NCBI GenBank assembly: GCA_964402975.1
Contig: CAYOEM010000001.1
Span: 124,001-188,000, forward strand
Direction: 5' to 3'
Length of the DNA stretch: 64,000 nt
From: CAMDKS01 sp964402975
GTDB taxonomy: Bacteria > Bdellovibrionota_B > Oligoflexia > Oligoflexales > RGVZ01
A program made the translations under genes and the position numbers. Numbering within the stretch: position 1 is the first letter of the stretch; each line of letters starts with the position of its first letter. Positions 35,579-43,544 of the stretch are shown piece after piece. The notes below the pieces were generated by a model. That model was not told the DNA's origin. It saw nothing but the letters and a program-made list of their open reading frames with translations, and made no database searches.

Positions 35579-37336
35579 TTAATCCAGCACGTTTGCAATC
35601 TTGATACCTTTTGCAATAAGTTCGTTACGCTCAGCATTTTTAGAGTCCTGGCCACTAACTAAAAGCTCAAATACTTTATTAGATAAAGCAGAAGACATTT
35701 TAGCATTTTGACCAATTTCCCAGACTTCAAGGGCTAGTAGCCATTCATCGCGAAAATCCGCCAAAATAGTTTTAACTACATTTTCATAGGCGTCAGGGTT
35801 TATACTGCGACGTATCTCACGGACTTTAGCATAACAGTCAAAAATTTTGAGTTCGTCGGCAGTATAAGGACTTTGCCGCCCCGGCTGAGTCGAAACACCA
35901 CCCATTTGATAATCACCATATGACGCGCGATCTGCTGGGCCACCAAAAACACTCGTGACTCCCTCCCCCACTGGCATATCGAACTCGCCCCAATCTGGCT
36001 CAAAATAAATTTGACCGCCGCGTGACACTGTACAATCAGACCACGTCAGATATAGGAATTTTTCTTGCTGGCGAACAATATTCGTTACGATGCCTTGAAC
36101 TCTAAAACCATTTATAAAATCGAGATTGGCTCTCTTCCCTTGAACAATCCCAAGTTCAGAAAGATCTCGCTCCGATAAATTGACTGGGGATCGGTTGGGC
36201 ATCGATGCCCAACGCCCAAGCGGCGTTGAAAATCCTTGCGGGTGACGAGGTCGACCTTGCCCGGCTAGCTCTCGGCTATTAACACAAAGCTGAGTTGGGC
36301 CATCGAATTTTATATAGTGAGGCTCACCTTGATCACCGTAGACTGCCGCCTCGTATCTAGACAGGACACCACTGATTTGGACACCAGAATCCAGTTGAAC
36401 AGTGTTGACCGTTTTGGATTTTCGCGCCTGCTCTAAACCCCAAACGCCACCAACCCTAAATGACAATTTACCCTCGAGATCGTTAAGCACATCCGTCAGC
36501 TGCGCCAAGGACTCCGCCACAAAAAGCTGCGGCTGAGGCTCTGTTATGTCGTAAGATACGTCTACACACTTCACAGTGAGTGGGATCTTTCGAACCTTGG
36601 GATGAAGACAAGCCTGACTTTCGCCAACACTTGACAATAATCCCGCACCGTAAATCTTCGGTGATTTGAGATCACCAACTAACCCGTATTCAACCGTCCA
36701 CCACGCCATCCTTGAGACCATAGCGGCTTCGGAAACATACGATACGTTTTGTACGGCCCTATCGAGAGCTTTCTGTGCTGCAGCAATTTCTCCTGCCTTG
36801 GTATCGGGATTTTCCTTGATATCCGATAAGACTCTGATCGCCTCATATAAAGCGAGGTCTTCGCTACTCATAATAGTTTTTTCCGCCATCTTAGCGTACT
36901 GCCGAAGATACTCGCGGTAATTGGGATCTGCAATAATCGGAGCGTGCCCTGCTGCCTCATGAACGATATCGGGTGCGGGAGTATATGCAATGTGATCGAT
37001 TGACCTCATATCAGTGGCAATCGGTAAAATTCCGCGAGCTTGCAAATCAAGGAACGCGATTGGAGGGATGAATCCGCAAACTGGCACGGCTCCCCAACCA
37101 AATTCTTTTAGAGCCTGATCCATATCCGAAACTCTCGGAATACGATCAAGCGGGATTGCTGTTTTCTTCAGACCGTCGAGATAAACGCCCACGGCATGAT
37201 CTCGAAAATACTCGCGCGATTGCCTCATGATATAACGCCAGGCCGCATGATCCCGACTGGTATACTTTTCGTAATCCTGCACGGAGCAATAACGACGAAG
37301 GTACGGCGGCAATGATTCCAAACTCGTTTGGGGCAT
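35579..37336 (-). CDS. aromatic amino acid hydroxylase, long form
   Basis: 585 residues, against about 270-300 for typical bacterial phenylalanine hydroxylase. The iron ligands are His 126 and His 131 (VHEAAGHAP) and Glu 216 (TVEYGL). The catalytic domain spans about 20-310. A further C-terminal region of about 270 residues has no obvious family. It probably converts phenylalanine to tyrosine using tetrahydropterin and O2. AGAGG precedes the ATG. The class-III aminotransferase follows in the same operon. Confidence 0.85.
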   Translation of the reverse strand: MPQTSLESLPPYLRRYCSVQDYEKYTSRDHAAWRYIMRQSREYFRDHAVGVYLDGLKKTAIPLDRIPRVSDMDQALKEFGWGAVPVCGFIPPIAFLDLQARGILPIATDMRSIDHIAYTPAPDIVHEAAGHAPIIADPNYREYLRQYAKMAEKTIMSSEDLALYEAIRVLSDIKENPDTKAGEIAAAQKALDRAVQNVSYVSEAAMVSRMAWWTVEYGLVGDLKSPKIYGAGLLSSVGESQACLHPKVRKIPLTVKCVDVSYDITEPQPQLFVAESLAQLTDVLNDLEGKLSFRVGGVWGLEQARKSKTVNTVQLDSGVQISGVLSRYEAAVYGDQGEPHYIKFDGPTQLCVNSRELAGQGRPRHPQGFSTPLGRWASMPNRSPVNLSERDLSELGIVQGKRANLDFINGFRVQGIVTNIVRQQEKFLYLTWSDCTVSRGGQIYFEPDWGEFDMPVGEGVTSVFGGPADRASYGDYQMGGVSTQPGRQSPYTADELKIFDCYAKVREIRRSINPDAYENVVKTILADFRDEWLLALEVWEIGQNAKMSSALSNKVFELLVSGQDSKNAERNELIAKGIKIANVLD

Positions 37337-37387
37337 TTTTAAAACCTCTGCGCTCCTTCAAGTTTGACGGACTATCATAAAATGAAC

Positions 37388-37405
37388 GCCCCGCAACCGC
37401 GGGGC
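37388..37405 (-). terminator. GC-rich hairpin terminator
   Basis: GCCCCGC (37388-37394) pairs with GCGGGGC (37399-37405) around the loop AACC. On the minus strand it is followed by a T-rich GTTCATTTTA. It ends the transcript of the acidic-protein gene. Confidence 0.65.
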
Positions 37406-37432
37406 TTCTGTAACATACCAAAATTATGGGTT

Positions 37433-37786
37433 TTAGTAATCGTCTTTGTCGTCGTCGTCTTCGTCCTCATCCTCATCGTCGTCTTCATCCTCATCGTCGA
37501 GGTCATCGCCGTAGTCATCATCATCGTCATCAGTGGCCCCAGGTGAGCCAAAGTCCTCGTCGTCATCTTGGTCCTCATCATTTGCCCTTGACCAAGTACG
37601 AGGGGTATCGTCCTCTTCTTCCTCTTCTTCAAGAGCCTCTTCTTCTTCTTCGTCCATCTCTTCGACAATGTAATCTTCAATGTCGAGGTCTCGTCGATTT
37701 TCCAACCATTCTTTCGCGATCTCTTCCTCGTCGAAACCTGCCTTGATTGTTTTGCCCGTGTGAATGTTATAGACCTTCCAGCTCAC
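37433..37786 (-). CDS. small highly acidic protein
   Basis: 117 residues from GTG 37786, with GAGGGG before it. The first 33 or so residues (SWKVYNIHTGKTIKAGF...) look like a small folded domain. The remainder is mostly Asp and Glu in long runs, with a short TPRTWSR interruption, and ends KDDY. No signal peptide. Possible roles are binding basic proteins or cations; I do not recognise a family. It has its own terminator. Confidence 0.65.
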   Translation of the reverse strand: MSWKVYNIHTGKTIKAGFDEEEIAKEWLENRRDLDIEDYIVEEMDEEEEEALEEEEEEDDTPRTWSRANDEDQDDDEDFGSPGATDDDDDDYGDDLDDEDEDDDEDEDEDDDDKDDY

Positions 37787-38085
37787 AGTAACCCCTCAGT
37801 CAAATTCCATTTTTTTGCAGCCCGAGGAGCCCTAACCAAACAACGACTTCCTCAGTAACCTTCCAAAATTGTACGTGTGTACCCACGTGTCAATCAAGAG
37901 ACGAACACGCGGTTATGGTGAGATAGGGACGGGATATCTTTTTGGTATTTTACTAAATCGAAGGCAGCCCGATTGATCCAACCGGACTGCCACTTTCAAT
38001 AACAGAAACTACTTGTTCAATCCGAGAGCCAGACCCTTCGCCGAATCCCCGGTCCAGGCCAAGCGCTGCCTTTAAACGCCTTGTT
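37787..38085. other. 299-bp intergenic region
   Basis: It lies between the EVE gene stop and the acidic-protein start. A minus-strand TTGACA at 37893-37888 with AATTTT 17 bp further on is a weak promoter candidate for the acidic-protein gene. ACACGT occurs twice within its spacer. An open frame covering 37953-38303 mostly overlaps the EVE gene in another frame and is not credible. Confidence 0.4.
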
Positions 38086-38544
38086 TCAGCCCCAAGTGGC
38101 TTTAATTGTCTTGTATTCCTTTTCAGTGACCGGCTGGATACTAAGACGTTGGCCCTTTCGAAGCAGCAGCATCGTTTGCAGCGCCTTGTTACTTCTAATT
38201 TCCGAAAGGCTGGCCGGGCGCTTGAACCGCTGAACTGGTTCAATATCGACCATAAACCACCGAGAGGCCCCTGCCTTAGCGCTTGCGGGGTCATAATAAT
38301 CACTTTTTGGGTCTAGGGCTGTTGGGTCCGGATAAGCTTCTTTGACAACTCTGGCAATTCCGACGATCCCTGGTTCGGCGCAAGACGAATGATAAAACAG
38401 TACGAAATCCCCAAGGCGAAATTGATCCCGCATAAAGTTTCTAGCTTGAAAGTTACGTACACCGTCCCATGAGGCCCGACGCTTCTTTTCCAGGTCACCC
38501 CAGCTAAAAACGTCAGGCTCGGACTTCATCAGCCAATAATTCAT
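38086..38544 (-). CDS. EVE-domain protein
   Basis: 152 residues from ATG 38544. It has NYWLMKSEPDVFSWGDL, WDGVRNFQARNFMR, GDFVLFYHS and PGIVGIARVVKEAYPD, the full EVE (thymocyte nuclear protein 1 type) pattern. EVE domains bind modified bases in DNA or RNA. It is separated from gltA by 21 bases on the same strand and is likely cotranscribed. Confidence 0.9.
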   Translation of the reverse strand: MNYWLMKSEPDVFSWGDLEKKRRASWDGVRNFQARNFMRDQFRLGDFVLFYHSSCAEPGIVGIARVVKEAYPDPTALDPKSDYYDPASAKAGASRWFMVDIEPVQRFKRPASLSEIRSNKALQTMLLLRKGQRLSIQPVTEKEYKTIKATWG

Positions 38545-38565
38545 GTCCAACTCTGCTCTCAGCGA

Positions 38566-39855
38566 TTATTTACGCTGATCCATGGGAACGTAGGAGCGGA
38601 TAGTTTCACCCATATAAATCTGTCGGGGGCGTCCTATACGACCATCCCCGTCACGATGCATCTCGATCCAGTGGGCAATCCAGCCTGGCAAACGTCCCAG
38701 CGCAAACATGACGGTGAACATATCAGTCGGAATTCCCATGGCCCGATAAATCACCCCGGAATAGAAGTCCACGTTTGGATACAGCTTACGCTCTTTAAAG
38801 AAATCATCCTGAAGTGCGGCCTCTTCAAGCTCTTTCGCAATATCAAGAAGCGGGTCAGACATACCTTTTTTGGCCAAAAGCTTGTCGCAGTAAGCCTTGA
38901 TAACCTTCGCGCGCGGATCAAAATTCTTATAAACGCGGTGTCCAAAACCCATCAATCTGAAACCGCTATTTTTGTCTTTTGCACGTCGAACAATCTCTTT
39001 CACGGGTAACTTCTCACGATGGATCAACTCAAGCATCTCTACAACTTCCTGGTTTGCACCACCATGCTTTGGTCCCCAGAGAGCGCAGATACCGGCCGCA
39101 ATCGAGGCGAAAAGGTTGGCGTCGGAAGATCCGACTAGACGCACTGTTGAAGTGGAACAGTTTTGCTCGTGATCGGCATGTAGAATCAAGAGCACATTCA
39201 AAGCCTTCACCATATCTGGGTCGATCTGGTATTCCTCTGCCGGAGTTGCAAACATCATGCGCAGAAAGTTAGAGCAGTAGTCTAGGTCAGACTTTGGATA
39301 AATAACCGGCTGCCCTTTAGACTTCTTGAAGGAATACGCAGCAATCGTGCGCATCTTTGACAATAACCGCGGCACCAAATGGTTAACCTGGGTCATGTCA
39401 TTTGGATCCAAGTGCTCAGGATAGTAGCTTGACAGGGAACACACCATCGCTGAAAGAATCGCCATCGGATGGGCTGTATTGGGGTATCCATCAAAGAATT
39501 TGATCATGCCCTCATGAATCATCGCGTGACTGCTGAGGAGATTACGGAACTCTTCTCTTTGAGCACGGTTGGGCAGGTGGCCGTAGATGAGCAGGTACGA
39601 AGTCTCAACGAAATCACTCTTGTCAGCGAGCTCTTCGATGGGAATGCCTCTGTATCTTAGAATACCCAAGTCACCGTCGATGAACGTAATAGCTGACTTG
39701 CAGGCACCTGTGTTGCCGTAACCAGAATCAATAGTGATGTAGCCGCTATCCTGGCGTAGCTTCGATATATCAACCGCCTTTTCCTTTTCGGTGCCTTCGA
39801 TAGTCGGAAGCTTATAGGATTTACCTTCGAGAATAATTTCGCCAGACCCACCCAT
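38566..39855 (-). CDS. gltA: citrate synthase
   Basis: 429 residues, the length of the large hexameric type. ATG 39855 has AGAGG 7 bases upstream; TTG 39861 would be too close. Catalytic segments are HADHEQNCSTSTVRL and GFGHRVYKNFDPRA (active-site His), with YPNVDFYSGVIY later. It condenses oxaloacetate with acetyl-CoA at the entry to the TCA cycle. Confidence 0.96.
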   Translation of the reverse strand: MGGSGEIILEGKSYKLPTIEGTEKEKAVDISKLRQDSGYITIDSGYGNTGACKSAITFIDGDLGILRYRGIPIEELADKSDFVETSYLLIYGHLPNRAQREEFRNLLSSHAMIHEGMIKFFDGYPNTAHPMAILSAMVCSLSSYYPEHLDPNDMTQVNHLVPRLLSKMRTIAAYSFKKSKGQPVIYPKSDLDYCSNFLRMMFATPAEEYQIDPDMVKALNVLLILHADHEQNCSTSTVRLVGSSDANLFASIAAGICALWGPKHGGANQEVVEMLELIHREKLPVKEIVRRAKDKNSGFRLMGFGHRVYKNFDPRAKVIKAYCDKLLAKKGMSDPLLDIAKELEEAALQDDFFKERKLYPNVDFYSGVIYRAMGIPTDMFTVMFALGRLPGWIAHWIEMHRDGDGRIGRPRQIYMGETIRSYVPMDQRK

Positions 39856-39998
39856 GATCAACCTCTAACTTGCAATTTAAATGATTATGGAAATAACTTT
39901 TTCTTCTTTTATTTAAATAACTTCACCAGCATTATGCCGGGTGAATAGCTCGACGTCTAGGCTAATGGAAATCAAAGTCAGGGGCAAATAAATGAACG

Positions 39999-40021
39999 CT
40001 CTGCTGAAAAAAAAAGCAGAG
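39999..40021 (-). terminator. weak hairpin after the OPT gene
   Basis: CTCTGCT (39999-40005) pairs with AGCAGAG (40015-40021) around an A-rich loop. It sits immediately after the OPT gene stop on the minus strand. It lacks a clean T-tract, so termination is uncertain. Confidence 0.3.
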
Positions 40022-40022
40022 T

Positions 40023-41894
40023 TTATTTAATAACAATGGTTTCCAAAATAATAATTAGAATCCCCATGATCGACCCACCTGCAATAACGCCGGCACATGC
40101 CGTCTCCTGATTATTGATAAAAACTTTTGCAGCTAAACTTTCAGGCTTTTTAATCGTACGACCCAAAACCCAGAATAGAAGGCTACCGGTCGCCATGGCC
40201 CAGCAGTCGGAAAACTTGAGCACAAACGACAAACCAAGCCCCATAGCTGAGACGGGAAAACGGCCGTGTGACTTTCGATTCAAGAACTCAATGAGAACGC
40301 CAACAACGCCACCGATCATGACGGCGGTACGAGTCGACATCGGCAGTACGCTCAAACCTGACGATAGAACCTGCGCAACAGCGATCCATATTTGGGCTCC
40401 CGGCATGGGGAGATCTTCAGACGTAATTCGCGAAATGTCGTTTTTGATCAGTAAATAAAAAACCGGTACGGCTACGAGAGCTCCCGCTAAAATACCCAAA
40501 CAGTGGCCGACAGCCTGATGACGGGGCTTGCCGCCTAACATGTAGCCCGGTTTTATATCCATCAAAAGATTGGACGCGTTGAGAGCGACTTCACCGTTGA
40601 TGCCCGCGGTCATCACGTTGGTACCCATGTCACCTGGCTTTATGATTGCAAACGTAAGCTGCGTCAGTTTTCCGAGCGCTCCCCCGGGAGTAATCGCCGT
40701 TAGTCCCGTTGACGTCACCGCAATCAAGGTAAATACGAACACTAGAGGAATCGCAATAAGTGTTACCCACCATTCAATGTTGAACCAAGCATGTCCAAAA
40801 AACATCAGGAGTAGCCCAGTCGCGGGAATCCCAATCATGGATACCCAAAGCGGCAACTCGATATGCGCCAGAATGTCCGAAGTTTTTTTTCCAGACACAC
40901 GCTTGAACGCCGCAAAGATAATATCGGGCTTGGAAAAAAACGAGTAGAGGGATGACGTCGTCATCATGGCGACCCCACCCCAAAGAAGCCACATATTAAT
41001 GGCCTTCCAGCTCGCGCTAGCAATCACTCCAGAAGAAATCGCCCAAGGCACCAGGAAACAATAGTTAAAAATGGCGCCAACAAGCAGGCTACATCCCACC
41101 TTGATGCCCATCAATCCACCAGTGGCCATCATGACAACAGAGCTATCCCATCGAATGCTCAAATCCTTCAAAGGAGTTCCCATAATAGACGGAGTAAACC
41201 ATCGATAAATGATCTCATCCCAATGTTCGGGCAACACATATGATTTCAAACTTAGCCGTCCGAGTACCTTCTCACTTCTAAATAGCTCAACCACAGAACT
41301 AAGAGCCGCTCCCGCGGTGAGTATTTTGGCTTTCAAGATGCCATCTCCACCGCCGTCGTCTGCGTGGAGATTATCCATCACGACCCCAGCAGCACGCCCC
41401 TCGGGGAACGGGAGTTGCTCATCATTGATGAACCTTTTTTTGAGCGGAAAAGCGAAGAACACACCCATCAATGCAAGAAGCGAGATCCAGATCATTGTCT
41501 GATATTGAGGGACCATGTGGCCTGTGACTACCATGTAAGCGGCCATGGACGACACGAGTGGAGCGGTCATATAGCCAGCCGAAGTCGCAATCGATTGCAT
41601 AGCATTATTTTCTAGAATACTGATCTCACGGCCGACGCCAAACCTAGACAACAACTTAAAAAAGGCGAACGCCAGTACTACAGATGTAATACCCACGCCA
41701 AGAGTCCACCCAGTTTTTATCCCTACATATAGGTTCGTAATACTAAGTACACCGCCAATAATCATTCCCGTAAGGGCTGATCTCATCGTCAGCTGCGGCA
41801 TATCTCCCTTAAAACAGTTTTCCAGCCACCAGCGGTCCTTCTCTTCAAGAGACATGGAACGAATCTGCTCATCAGACAACTGCTTTAGACTCAT
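40023..41894 (-). CDS. OPT-family oligopeptide transporter
   Basis: 623 residues with about fourteen to sixteen membrane segments. Family segments include NLYVGIKTGWTLG, NNAMQSIATSAGYM, EQLPFPEGRAAG and DIKPGYMLGGKPRHQAVGH. Prokaryotic OPT proteins import small peptides or metal chelates. It stands alone between gltA and a secreted-protein gene. Confidence 0.9.
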   Translation of the reverse strand: MSLKQLSDEQIRSMSLEEKDRWWLENCFKGDMPQLTMRSALTGMIIGGVLSITNLYVGIKTGWTLGVGITSVVLAFAFFKLLSRFGVGREISILENNAMQSIATSAGYMTAPLVSSMAAYMVVTGHMVPQYQTMIWISLLALMGVFFAFPLKKRFINDEQLPFPEGRAAGVVMDNLHADDGGGDGILKAKILTAGAALSSVVELFRSEKVLGRLSLKSYVLPEHWDEIIYRWFTPSIMGTPLKDLSIRWDSSVVMMATGGLMGIKVGCSLLVGAIFNYCFLVPWAISSGVIASASWKAINMWLLWGGVAMMTTSSLYSFFSKPDIIFAAFKRVSGKKTSDILAHIELPLWVSMIGIPATGLLLMFFGHAWFNIEWWVTLIAIPLVFVFTLIAVTSTGLTAITPGGALGKLTQLTFAIIKPGDMGTNVMTAGINGEVALNASNLLMDIKPGYMLGGKPRHQAVGHCLGILAGALVAVPVFYLLIKNDISRITSEDLPMPGAQIWIAVAQVLSSGLSVLPMSTRTAVMIGGVVGVLIEFLNRKSHGRFPVSAMGLGLSFVLKFSDCWAMATGSLLFWVLGRTIKKPESLAAKVFINNQETACAGVIAGGSIMGILIIILETIVIK

Positions 41895-41959
41895 TGTGTA
41901 CCTTGCTCGCGATATGAATTTTTGGAAAGAGCGTCACCACGCTCAATCATTTAGATGAT

Positions 41960-42877
41960 TTAAAGCTTTTGAATATTGAATCGATGCTCGCCGCACAAAA
42001 ACGGCCATTTGGGTTGACGACCGACGAATGGCTTGGGTTCAATGAGAAGCCACGACGCCTTAGCCACCTTGGCGTCGCTCGTTTTTAGTTCGTCCGGCGT
42101 CAATCGTCTGCTCAAAGACAAGCCAATTCCATTAAACTCATAGCTTGGCTGAGACTTCTCACACGGTGTCTTTCCACAACCTAAACAATCACGAAGAGAC
42201 TGCGGGATCACGCCCTTAAATGTGACTAAGCCGATCTTGGAGTTCTCGCGCTCAGGATTAAAGTCAACTACCACATCGCCTTCTTTCGTTGGCAAACGCT
42301 GCGCTGTTTTAACCCATTCATCGATCCATGTTCGATAATCCGTATCAAAAATAAGGTCACTCTTGCCGGGCTTTCCAACCCATGCATCGATTGTCGTCAC
42401 AAGCGTTAGTAAACCGCCTGATTCTTTGAGTACTTGATCGTAGGCCGCCTTCGCGGCCGCCGGTGTTTTGAAGAGGTCACCCATTTCAAAAGAGCTGTCC
42501 CAAGGGTGCGCACAACCGGACAAGTCGCCCTTAAATTGACACCACTGAATACTCGGCTTTTTCCCTCGAGGCTCCTCGACAATGTAGCGAAGGGGTAAGG
42601 ATTTTTTGCTCTGAACGAAGACAATATCAAATATCCACTTCGAATCTCCAGTCGCCACACCGCTGATAACACACTGAGGTTTTTTGAGTGTCCAGCCGGG
42701 AACCTGCTTCGGCACCGCAGCTTTGAAAAACTCAAGTAAACCCTCACATTTTTTATCCGCACTAATGTCAGACCACGTCGGGGCGACGGCAGCAAATACA
42801 GACGTTGCCTTGGTGTTAAAACCAATGAGAGCCCCAAGCGCAAAAACCCTGAACAGATGGGAGCTTAAGCCGGCCAT
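41960..42877 (-). CDS. secreted protein of unknown function
   Basis: 305 residues. The N-terminal signal peptide ends near VFAAVAP. The mature protein contains scattered cysteines (for example DCLGCGKTPCEK), consistent with disulfides in the periplasm. No domain recognised. It may be cotranscribed with the OPT gene, which follows after 65 bases. Confidence 0.55.
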   Translation of the reverse strand: MAGLSSHLFRVFALGALIGFNTKATSVFAAVAPTWSDISADKKCEGLLEFFKAAVPKQVPGWTLKKPQCVISGVATGDSKWIFDIVFVQSKKSLPLRYIVEEPRGKKPSIQWCQFKGDLSGCAHPWDSSFEMGDLFKTPAAAKAAYDQVLKESGGLLTLVTTIDAWVGKPGKSDLIFDTDYRTWIDEWVKTAQRLPTKEGDVVVDFNPERENSKIGLVTFKGVIPQSLRDCLGCGKTPCEKSQPSYEFNGIGLSLSRRLTPDELKTSDAKVAKASWLLIEPKPFVGRQPKWPFLCGEHRFNIQKL

Positions 42878-43094
42878 GTCATCAACCCCACGTGATTATT
42901 AATTAAACACCATGAAACAGATCTGCATTAAAACCAAATAAGACCTCAACTGTCAAATTTAGGTTGTCGGTTTATGAAAAAAGGTTGGTTTTTTGAGTGG
43001 ACAAAGCAAGGCTTTAGAGCATTTACTCCTGGGGCACTTCAAAGTGAGCTTCCCATTGTATTCATGATCTCGACTCTGAGGACGATCTCTAAAA

Positions 43095-43520
43095 ATGACA
43101 CACGAGCAAAAGCTGACAAGCCCTCTAGCGAATTACTCACACCTCCGTCGCGCCGGTGATCTTCTATTCCTAGCTGGTCAGGGTTGTCGCGATCCAGAGA
43201 CAAACGTATGGGCCGGTGTTTCCTTTGATGCGACGGGTCAATTGATTGGGGTCGACTTCGAGGCACAAGTCCGCGGTGTTTTTAAAAATATTGATGCTGT
43301 ACTCCAGTCTGAAGGCTACTCTCGCCGCAATGTGATCGACGTTCAGGTGTTCCTGACAGACATGGCAAAACAATTCCCAACGGTCAACAGGGTCTGGGAT
43401 GAATATTTTCACGGTGTAAATCCGCCGCCGACCAGAACAACAATTGGCGTTCGCGAACTGCCGGGTTTGAATCAGGTGGAAATGAAAGTGATAGCGTCGA
43501 CGAAGGTATCCTTAACTTAA
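43095..43520 (+). CDS. RidA/YjgF-family protein
   Basis: 141 residues. It has GDLLFLAGQGCRDPET, FKNIDAVLQSEGYSRRNVID and PPPTRTTIGVRELPG, where the Arg in TRTT is the imine-binding residue of active RidA proteins. It probably hydrolyses reactive enamine/imine intermediates; some subfamilies act in aromatic ring degradation. It lies 24 bases upstream of polA. Confidence 0.85.
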   Translation: MTHEQKLTSPLANYSHLRRAGDLLFLAGQGCRDPETNVWAGVSFDATGQLIGVDFEAQVRGVFKNIDAVLQSEGYSRRNVIDVQVFLTDMAKQFPTVNRVWDEYFHGVNPPPTRTTIGVRELPGLNQVEMKVIASTKVSLT

Positions 43521-43544
43521 AATAACTCAATTGTAACGAGCTGT

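Noticed and set aside
37364..37746. Plus-strand and other-frame open frames across the acidic gene (His/Arg/Pro-rich or Thr/Met-rich)
   Set aside because: Their composition is the frame-shifted or antisense reading of Asp/Glu codon runs; only the GTG 37786 frame has a ribosome site and terminator.
37953..38303. 116-codon minus-strand open frame
   Set aside because: Most of it overlaps the EVE-domain gene in another frame; no ribosome site or domain.
39999..40021. Repeat with A-run loop taken as a possible CRISPR or strong terminator
   Set aside because: Only one short inverted repeat, no direct repeats or spacers, and no clean T-tract; kept only as a weak terminator.
42974..43159. 61-codon plus-strand frame before ridA
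   Set aside because: It overlaps the RidA gene in another frame and has no recognisable features.
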